A stretch of 64,000 nucleotides of DNA from Ceriagrion tenellum (lineage: Eukaryota > Arthropoda > Insecta > Odonata > Coenagrionidae): positions 99,336,559 through 99,400,558 of the forward strand of contig OY720639.1 in NCBI GenBank assembly GCA_963169105.1, given 5' to 3'. The notes beneath the pieces were generated by a model, which was given only the letters and a program-made list of their open reading frames with translations, was not told where the DNA came from and made no database searches. Both the position numbers and the translations under genes were made by a program. Of the stretch, positions 56,498 through 64,000 are shown in pieces (position 1 is the first letter of the stretch; each line of letters opens with the position of its first letter).

Positions 56498-57290
56498 CTA
56501 CACAGCCGTCGGCCGTCTCTCGCATCCTCTTCTCCAAGCCTCCTTGTATCTCCAGTCTTCATTCTCTAATTGTCTCCTTTTCATAACTTGGGTGACTTGC
56601 TTTGTCCAGTCTTCTGGTGGTCGCCCTCTCTTCCTCCTTCCGGGTTGTTGCCAATTTAATATCTTTTTTGGCCAACGTATCTCCTCCATTCTTTTTACGT
56701 GTCCATACCATTTTAGCCGTCTTTTCTGTATTTCTTGTATGATGTTTTCTTCTACTTGCATAATTTTTCTTATATTTTCATTTCTTATTCTTTGTAGTTT
56801 AGATTTTCTGCTGCTTCTTCTTAGAAAATCCATTTCGTTTGACCATAATATGCTATTCATTTTATTTATTGCGAGTTTTGACTGATGTATTCTATTTGCT
56901 ATCTCTTTTTTACTGATTCCTTCTTTTCCAATCGTTACACCTAAGTATTTATACTCACTACTGACTTCGATGGCATTTCCTTCTATTTCCAGATTCTTTG
57001 CCTTCTCATTAATTACCATATATTTTGTTTTGTTGAAATTTACTTTCAGGCCCGCCTTTTTTTATATGTTTCTATCAATTTCGTCATCATATATTCCGCA
57101 TTGTACTTATCTCCTGCAATTACTATTTGATCGTCAGCAAAAAGTAATGTATATAGTGAGTCTCCGTCTATTTTTATTCCCATTTCAGCACATTTCTTCT
57201 TCCAATCCTTCAGAGCTTCGTTAATATAAATTTTAAAAAGAGTGGGTGATAGGCAACACCCTTGTCTTAGTCCTTTATTGGGTTTAATTT
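56498..57290 (-). pseudogene. RTE-like LINE fragment nested in the CR1-like LINE
   Basis: The minus strand reads KGLRQGCCLSPTLFKIYINE, LYTLLFADDQIVIAGDKYNA, KAGLKVNFNKTKYMVINEKA, YKYLGVTIGKEGISKKEIAN, KRRLKWYGHVKRMEEIRWPK and RKRGRPPEDWTKQVTQVMKR, to the C-terminus. The FADD box is intact. Only one frameshift is apparent, in an A7 run near 57057, and the last 173 codons are unbroken, so this is a rather young insertion. It is 5'-truncated at about 57290, as usual for LINEs. Confidence 0.85.
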
Positions 57291-57294
57291 TAAT

Positions 57295-57548
57295 TTAATC
57301 CTGTCATTTAACATTCCACTTCTAAAGCATCCTTTAAAAGAAAACTTAAAGACTTTCTGCTAAAAAAGGTCTACTACAATGTACAAGACTTTCTGGAAGA
57401 GTCTTTTGGACCTTAATCTCTTTCTCTGTATATATTTTTGTATTCCTGTGTTGTGTTATTCTTGTGTTGGGCCATTTTTTATTTTTTCTATGACTTGTCC
57501 CACATTTTACTCTTGTAAAATATCAGGATCAATAAATATATTATTATT
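57295..57548 (+). pseudogene. 3' remainder of the interrupted CR1-like LINE
   Basis: Encodes SFKRKLKDFLLKKVYYNVQD FLEESFGP style C-terminal residues and then a 3' UTR ending GGATCAATAAATATATTATT (AATAAA plus simple tail). Together with 54760-56265 it brackets the inserted RTE-like fragment. Confidence 0.6.
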
Positions 57549-57659
57549 GTCCTAACCAATTTACCTTTCTTTATTTGATTATTTCGACCAATTGTCTCTT
57601 TTCTCTGATTTAATGTAACACCTCCTGATTCTTAACTCTATCCTCCCATCTAACTCCTG

Positions 57660-58246
57660 CAGAGTATTGCATTGGGCGTACTCAGTCGGACCTAACATTC
57701 GCCTTCGAATGACGCTAGTCCGACTACCAGCTATGCGGTAGTTTCGCCCGCGCACTCCCTTTGCTAGGCTACCGTGAAGGTATCTGAGTCCAAATCGTCC
57801 GACTCGTACTGGCGCGGACTGAACGAAATCGAGGAGAGTCCGCGCATCTCGGCGGCGACTCGAACCGTGATCTGATCAGTTCAGAGGCAACAATTAAATC
57901 TGGAGTCGAAACTTACTTCAAAACCAACGAAAATACTTTAATAGCATTGCATGGTTAACAGAAATATCGCCACTAACACTTAAACTCGTTGCACTCAAAT
58001 AACAATATCACGAAAACTAAACAAGATGTCAACAATCCAAACTTATGCAGCTCGGACCTAGCGACTGCGCACCCAAGTCTGCGCCGATACGGTTGGCGAG
58101 AACGTGGACTTCGTCGTACTCGGACTGGGAACAAGCAGGCGGACTTGGACGGAGTTACAGCCAAGGACGCGGACGAACTTGGACTTCCTCGCCGCCATGC
58201 ATTCGACGGTCTAGGTCCGACTGGGTACGCACATTGCAGTACTCTG
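57660..58246. mobile_element. hAT-like non-autonomous element, 587 bp
   Basis: Ends CAGAGTATTGCATTGGGCG at left and, as reverse complement, CAGAGTACTGCAATGTGCG at right. They are flanked by a perfect 8-bp duplication AACTCCTG (57652-57659 and 58247-58254). CAGAG-type ends plus an 8-bp target are the hAT pattern. The interior is GC-rich with many GTCCGA / TCGGAC words, probably subterminal transposase-binding repeats. The overlapping frames (57973-58343) have no transposase domain. Confidence 0.85.
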
Positions 58247-58254
58247 AACTCCTG

Positions 58255-58605
58255 CCATTCTCCTCAAATTCCATATTTTGAATGCCTCCATTTCCACTAA
58301 GTCCACACTCTGGTCTATACAACTCTGCTCCATACAACATCACATTCCAGATATAACATTTAGCCTATCTCATCCTCATTTTTTTTTCTAAGGTCCACAC
58401 AGTAGTTTGTTCTTCTACGGTGATACGAAAGCTTTAAAATTGAGTACTTTTTAAAATGGACCCTACGACGATACCAACGCTTTTAAGTTGACTGTATCTC
58501 AGATTATAAAATAAGGTTAAATGTTCCATATTTCAGCAACTACAGTGAGTCTTAAATCTTAAAAATGAAAGCACTTAGTTTTTTCCACAAATGTATTTTA
58601 AACAC
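58255..58605. other. No recognisable gene
   Basis: Nothing identified between the hAT-like element and the Penelope-like relic. Confidence 0.45.
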
Positions 58606-58609
58606 AAAT

Positions 58610-58631
58610 CGACCGGTTTCGGCCTTTTCAA
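58610..58631 (-). ncRNA. Degenerate hammerhead-like core
   Basis: Minus strand CTTGAAAAGGCCGAAACC then GGTCGAT. GAAAC and GTC are present but CTGAnGA is reduced to TTGAAAA. It lies downstream of the Penelope-like frame at 58840-59035. Confidence 0.35.
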
Positions 58632-58839
58632 GATTACAGAGTAAAATACCAAAAGGCAGAACAGTTTATATAAGAGATGTTAAGGAGAGGGAGGTGGCTG
58701 AAATAAGTGGGGGGAATGAGAGGTGATTGGGCAAAACTGCAGGGGAAGGAACAAACAAGTGGTGACGCCAGGCTCAAGGACCACGGGGATGGAGGTGGGG
58801 ATTCTGGCACAGAGAACAAGGGTGAGGCGGTTGAAGGGA

Positions 58840-59035
58840 TTATGCCATTGAGTAGTTTGTCGCCGTGCGCATTGTGATATGACAGAATTTCAAAATTTTC
58901 AAGCAAGTCCAACTTCCCCCCCTTGTCACAAACGTGTGACAGCATAGGAGTAAAATTGGATCGGTGACCCTCATCAATTAGATGCTCTGCAAAATTTGAT
59001 TTTATTCGAACTACAGTGAGCTTTAAGTTTTTCCA
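58840..59035 (-). pseudogene. Penelope-like element ORF C-terminus
   Basis: Minus strand reading TVVRIKSNFAEHLIDEGHRS, then HVCDKGGKLDLLENFEILSY and HNAHGDKLLNG. This matches the end of the GIY-YIG region of Penelope-like ORFs (FAxHLxxxGH..., then KG..LD.LE.FEI). It is followed by a stretch of G/A-rich untranslated-looking sequence and the core at 58610. The nuclease motif itself is missing. Confidence 0.65.
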
Positions 59036-60100
59036 CAGGCGGCGTTGGCGACGAAATTGTTGACATAATCTTAGATAATGGAGGGAGTGCATTATTGTTT
59101 CTTAGGATGAGCATTCTCGAGTATCCTTTAGAGATTTTGTAATAGTATAATTTCAAGTTGCCGATAGCTTTTTCTGCCATGACTGTCAAAAGGCGATCTT
59201 AAGTGGTTCTTGGAAAACCAAACATTGATTATTATTGTACAATGAGCTATTATTATATCTTGATAATAACGTTAGGTTCAACTCATTTTATCTCTAATGA
59301 TGTATAGATCTGAGCCCGCGACTGCAAATACTTTCTTAGTTTAGTATGAATATTTATTCTCTTGGATTTCGAGTGAAGAGTTCCAAGGTAGAGTAAAAAA
59401 CTTACCCTGGCTCTGCGGGAAATGGCAATGATTTTCTCTTTTCTCACGATTCTCGTAATGTTTTGCACCATATTTGTATAATGATTGTCTTTCATTTTAG
59501 TAAGATCAAAATATTTGCCTTGTTAATTCGCAAAACCACCGCATTTGTCTCCTTAGAGGATTCCCATTGGTCATTGTGAAAATTTTGTATAAACAGGTCC
59601 AGTGTTATCCATAGAAAATATCTGGCTCGACGCAAAGAGAGTTTTCTACGCCGCACTTTATGTACCCAAGCCTACCCATCTCCTCTACTGAGAATCAGCA
59701 GTGTCAGCAGTGGGCACATATGGCTTAGATCAAGGAGATAGGTCCGGTCTGCCACAGCTTTGGACTGGAGTGAAATTCATTGAATTTCCCGTGGCGACGC
59801 GGAAGGCTATGTGAAACAACGGTATTTGTCTCCCAGGAGAATGCAGTCTTGCATTCACATGACTCGATGCGTATCCTCCCGGTAGAATATTTTGGAGGTA
59901 AAATGATCACAAAAACGGATCTTTAGTTAAAGACTGCTGTAAAGGTTGCATCGGTCGAAGTGGGAACGCCCGTGGGCATAATGGGTAAAAGGAATAAATT
60001 GGTGTTACCATACGGTGCAACAGCGTAGGAGAGAAATGAAGCAATCACAATTAATTTGGATTTGTAGTTGAAATCATAGAAGAGATCAGTGAAACAGTAC
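59036..60100. other. No recognisable gene
   Basis: Mostly unique. Upstream ectodomain exons of the GPCR were looked for on the minus strand and not found. Confidence 0.4.
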
Positions 60101-60102
60101 AT

Positions 60103-60165
60103 CTACATCTACGTGATACCCTGCGAGCCACCACGAGGGTGTGTGGCAGGGGTGAAGATCACCAA
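60103..60165 (+). repeat. Dispersed motif copy, 5' of a LINE relic
   Basis: ATCTACATCTACGTGATACC, CTGCGAGCCACCACGAGGG and TGTGTGGCAGGGG: the best copy of the motif also at 1.5, 7.98 and 9.1 kb. It lies about 480 bp upstream of the LINE frame on the same strand. Confidence 0.6.
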
Positions 60166-60589
60166 ACATGCACTATTGACATGAAACTAGGATATTTGAT
60201 GGAGACATGCTAGATAATAGGGTCACAAGCAGCTAGATGGTTAGTATCTACATAATAAGGAAGGGATAATTGGTTGTTATTACATGCATCATGCACTACA
60301 GACTACTCTAACTATATTTCACCTACCTATCCCTTTGCTACGCTGCCTATTGTTCTCTCTTATAGTACGAGGGAAAAATGACATTTTAAATCTATCGGTA
60401 CGACAATCTAAAGGCATATGGAGCGGTAACCGTAAGTAATTGACTACACATTTTAATAACTTTTCAAGTAAATTGAAAAGATTCTTGAAGTCTTCCTCAC
60501 ATAATGAGATGGATATAAATGTAAATAAATGCAAACGTGAACTTAAGCAAATAAAAAAGACCGGAGATAGAAATTATGAATTCTCTGGT

Positions 60590-61250
60590 ATTTCAATTCC
60601 AAAATCGCACTGCTGAAAATACTTAGGAGTCTATTTAACTAAGAATTTAGCATGGGGTTTAAACGTGGAACATATTGTTGAAAAGTCTTTTATAATGTTA
60701 CTGTGGGTAATGAGGCCTATAAAACCCTGGTCGACCAACACTAGAGTACGCATCTCTTGTATGGGACCCACACAAGAACTGCGAAGTGATGAACTTGGAG
60801 AAGGTTCAAAGATAAGTGGCTAGGTATGTGCTAGGGAAACACAATAAAACAGAGAATGTTACAGAAATGCTTAGAGTACTAAGATGGGAGAGCTTATGGG
60901 GAGGAAAAGAAAAGCAGGCTATGTGGGATGTATAAAATAGTGAGTGAGGAAAAAGCATGGGATGAATTTGGGAAGGACATAGTAAAGCCAAACTTTTTGG
61001 GGAAAAATGATCACAAGTTCAAGATAGAGTGCCGATCACAATGGACAAATGTAAAACAGTTCTCCTTCTCGAATAGGACCACAATGGACTGGAACGACCT
61101 ACCAGCAAAACAATTTGAGCCCTTCCCAAAAAAAAATAATTTTTTTTTACAAACAGGTTCAAGAAGTAGAAGTCATCAAGGTTCATCCATTTTACTCGGC
61201 TGTTTTTATTGGTCAATGGCCTAGTTGTAACCGTTTAATAATAATAAAAA
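60590..61250 (+). pseudogene. LINE RT C-terminal fragment (CR1/Jockey-like)
   Basis: Reads CKYLGVYLTKNLAW (after a stop), VRISCMGPTQEL with frame change, VARYVLGKHNKTENVTEML, RVLRWESLW, MYKIVSEEKAWDEFGKDIV, SFSNRTTMDWNDLPAK. YLGV, (Q)R.ARYVLG and TxxWNDLP are C-terminal landmarks of this LINE group. The 3' end is a TAATAATAAAAACAAC simple tail at 61235. Confidence 0.75.
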
Positions 61251-61531
61251 CAACACCTTACTAAATTAAATCTATTTATATGTTGTAAATAAATATGCTT
61301 TTTCTAAATAAATTATGCAAGAATATTATTTTAAAACTTTCATCTCAATTAAAACATTTTTACGACTTGGGTTCGCGGCACGGAACCGGAAATATTAAGG
61401 AAAATTAATACGAAATATTGAAGGAAATCAATACATATTTCATCGAGTTTTTACGAAATATGTGTCAAATGTTGTAAGACTGCGTGTAAAAAGAGCTCTA
61501 AAAGAAATGTGTGCACCATATTAAAGTTATT

Positions 61532-61605
61532 CGGGGTATCTCGCTGCGTGTTGAGCATTTTAATTTTACTCAACGTTTCGTTCTTCATACTGAGAACGTC
61601 GTCAG
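61532..61605 (-). ncRNA. Hammerhead-like motif with long stem III
   Basis: Minus strand: CTGACGA (61605-61599), one extra C, helix GTTCT / AGAAC, GAAAC (61579-61575), then a 25-base hairpin GTTGAG...CTCAAC, followed by ACGCAGCGAGATACC. It lacks the U of a normal UH cleavage site. Same family as 33860-33950. Confidence 0.4.
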
Positions 61606-61743
61606 GAGAATGAAAGAGTTTGTTTTTGTTGCTTCTATAAATAGGTTCTTCGTTGAGAGGGTTGATCATTGTCGAGGGTTTTAAATTTAAAAAATGATGC
61701 GTGCCGTTAAAGATCCTCGGTGCTCTCATAACGCGTATACAAT

Positions 61744-62911
61744 ATAATATGCTGCCAAGTCGCGATAGTAACTTTTACTGCACCGTAAGAATATCAAATG
61801 AAATAATACACCGAGGCCCGACAATGTCGACCTCAGCATCCATTTGACAGAAGAGGAAACAAATACTAGGCCAAAAGTGATGTGTAGACCAGGTAAACTT
61901 CTGTGGGCAGTAAAATGAATGGATTTTCTTTCACGAAAAGATTGTTCATATCATTTCTTAAAAGAAGAAGCTGTACTTCAAAATATTATTTTATTAAGGT
62001 GTACAAAATTGCTGCGATGAGAAAAAAATTTGCCTTAATGCTACGAAGTAAATTTTATTAATTCGTGTAAATACTCCTAAAATATCTCGTAAGAAAAAGC
62101 GTAAAACCAGAAGATTTTACTATGTCAAGAAAGCCATTAGTTATACTGACTCCATCCTACTGCTATTTCGGCTGGATTTTTTAAAAATAATAATAAGTTT
62201 ATTCCTATAGATATCTTGAATAACCTAACAAAAAGAAGAAATTATACAGATAATGCGGAATAAAGGCAAAATTTGATGCGATGATTTTTAACAAACTGAG
62301 ATATGGGTATAATAATCTTCAGCTAACGTTGCAATATTCATCACAATATGTCGGCTATGTGCTTCGACGAAAACTGGAAGTCAATTATTTAAACCTAAAT
62401 ACTCGTATCATATTATTTAGTCTGTGCTGAAATAAAAAAAATAAGTGCCTCAGTATGTATCACAATATCATTTCTTTTCTTAGGATCCATGTGCTGAAAT
62501 AAAAAAAATAGGTGTCTCAGTATGTACTGTGATACATACTGTGATACTTATTTTTTTATTTCAGCACATGGATCCTAAGAAAAGAAATGATATTGTGATA
62601 CATACTGAGACACTTAATTTATTTATTTCAGCACATGGATCCTGGGAAAATAAATGAGAAAATTGGAAGAAAATAATACTTCGAAATACAGATTCCTCTT
62701 TAAGAAATGGGCAATCTTTTCGTGAAAGGAAGTCCATTCATTTTACTGCCCACAGAAGTTTACCTGGTCTACACATCACTTTTGGCCCAGTATTAGATTC
62801 CTCTTATGTCAAATGGATGCTGAGGTCGACATTGTCGGGCCTCATGTATTATTTCATTTGATATTGTTAAGGTGCAGTAAAAGTTACTATCACGAATAGG
62901 CAGCATATTAT
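61744..62911. mobile_element. 1.17-kb foldback element with 250-bp inverted arms
   Basis: Left arm 61744-61995 and right arm about 62660-62911 are inverted copies: ATAATATGCTGCC, GATAGTAACTTTTACTGCAC, GCCCGACAATGTCGACCTCA, GTGTAGACCAGGTAAACTTC, TTTCACGAAAAGATTG. Differences are few. The middle contains a second palindrome (62425-62640). No transposase frame. No clear target duplication was seen, so the superfamily is open. Confidence 0.8.
62425..62640. repeat. Nested palindrome built from short direct repeats
   Basis: GTGCTGAAATAAAAAAAATA, GTGTCTCAGTATGTA, TCACAATATCATTTCTTTTC and TTAGGATCCA occur on the left and again inverted on the right of about 62527. Within each arm GGATCCATGTGCTGAAATAA is repeated. 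It lies inside the foldback element. Confidence 0.8.
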
Positions 62912-62919
62912 GGAGGAAT

Positions 62920-63790
62920 GATGTCCATCGGCTTTGAGTTGTTATGCCAGTTTTTGTACGATATTTTTTGGATGAAAATTAAGATTAAAAAGTTATGTGA
63001 AAAGATACCATCGCACAAACATCAAGTGAATGTTATTTGGCGATATATATATAATTTTTAAACCTATATATCTTCGTTTTATGACCAATAAACTAGTAAT
63101 ATTTTTGCACCATTATATAGTTTAAGGCTTAATTTATGATCTATGTTAAATTCAAGGTTGGTTATAGAGAATTTCTATTATGAAGGTTCCTATTTAAGCC
63201 ACGTACGACGGCTGTTTAAGAAAGACAGATTGGCTTTCATTACCTCCCGTCTCCTAATAAGGTACATGGTTAAAATCCTGAAATGAAAAGATCAGTCTTT
63301 TGTATGTACTGCTAGTAGGTGAAAAAGCGTATTAGTATTCATTAAAAAAATTTCTTTTTTTAGAGTAATGCTACACCTTACAAAAATAGAGAGGAAACGA
63401 AACGAGGAGTAAACAGCGGTAAAATTCTGCCTACGTGTGATGAAACTTTTTATTGAGAAAAGTAGGCATGAAACAATAATAATCCAGTGTATAACGTGAA
63501 GATACTATTGAATATTTTTTTCAAAGTTAGAATAAACGAACAGAACAACATAGAGAAACGATTATTGGAAGATAAGAGCCCTTCCCAAGTAGAACACCGT
63601 TGTTGATGACGAGATTGAGGGGCGTTGTACTGTGAGGGCTTTCCCCCCATATTTTTCTAAGGTAATAACTTTCTTTTTTTTGTATTTTGGCAATTTCTTT
63701 GTTTTAATTTTTACATGTATGTATATTGGTATTTTCTCGGTGCATGCCGATCTGTGTTACCACCGGACCATATGGTCTACTTGTAGCAAT
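62920..63790. other. No recognisable gene
   Basis: AT-rich; nothing identified. Confidence 0.45.
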
Positions 63791-63793
63791 TTC

Positions 63794-63824
<31 letters not shown>
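63794..63824. repeat. (TAA)n microsatellite
   Basis: About ten TAA units. It may be the simple tail of a LINE copy not otherwise recognisable. Confidence 0.95.
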
Positions 63825-63826
<2 letters not shown>

Positions 63827-64000
63827 TGTTCCGTGGCGTATTTCCCCGGATTTTCGATGAATTAGAGTTCCCGCACAACCAAGTGCGCTCATATTTTTTA
63901 AGCTATTATATTTTAATGCAAACTTGCATCTCACTTTAACGTTTGTCATCTGAACTTAAGAAAATGAAGTTTCCCAACGAAGAATTTTTAAAATGATGCA

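Overview
This window looks like a piece of a large, AT-rich, intron-rich arthropod nuclear genome, most likely an insect. I cannot name the species. Four things point there: a class B neuropeptide GPCR of the calcitonin/DH31-receptor type split into small exons separated by introns of about 9-12 kb; a mitochondrial cox1 fragment that reads through only with the invertebrate mitochondrial code; tRNA-derived SINEs; and a mixture of CR1/Jockey-like and RTE-like LINEs, Penelope-like elements, Helitron-like elements and many MITEs. No bacterial-style gene or operon is present.

The one host gene I can support runs on the minus strand (transcribed right to left). Its exons are 54325-54431 (end of the extracellular hormone-binding domain), 45033-45124 (TM1) and 32927-33156 (TM3-TM4). 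All have good splice sites. The TM2 exon (expected between 33.2 and 45.0 kb), the upstream ligand-binding/signal-peptide exons and the TM5-TM7/tail exons were not found, so the gene probably leaves the window on both sides. A broken second copy of the start of the TM3 exon, with its splice acceptor, lies at 37.75 kb. Two further minus-strand exon-like frames (20888-20944 and 14693-14832) belong to nothing I recognise.

Most of the rest is mobile DNA. LINE relics: 0.84-1.5, 4.6, 11.75, 27.85-28.6, 31.4-31.9, 41.5-42.6, 42.8, 54.76-57.5 (with an RTE-like fragment nested inside) and 60.6-61.25 kb. Penelope-like (GIY-YIG) coding relics: 34.06-34.6 and 58.84-59.03 kb, both minus. Helitron-like non-autonomous copies: 47.3-48.6, 49.6-50.7 and 51.6-52.9 kb. 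DNA-transposon or MITE copies with visible target duplications: 22.04-22.35 (TTAA, piggyBac-like), 24.59-26.0 (TTA), 45.36-45.79 (TAA), 57.66-58.25 (8 bp, hAT-like), 19.3-19.55 and 37.4 kb (TA). A 1.17-kb foldback element occupies 61.74-62.91 kb.

The most striking recurring signal is a short RNA-like module, CTGAnGAn - helix - GAAAC - (n) - GTC, resembling a hammerhead-ribozyme core of the kind known from Penelope-like elements. It occurs at about fourteen places. At five of them (16.5, 19.9, 23.5, 27.8 and 53.1 kb) it sits in a head-to-head inverted pair. The 16.5-kb pair is a compact 386-bp palindromic unit flanked by a perfect 16-bp direct repeat, so it behaves like a discrete mobile element. 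Nearly every copy carries one extra nucleotide between the CTGAnGA box and the helix, a consistent departure from the textbook hammerhead.
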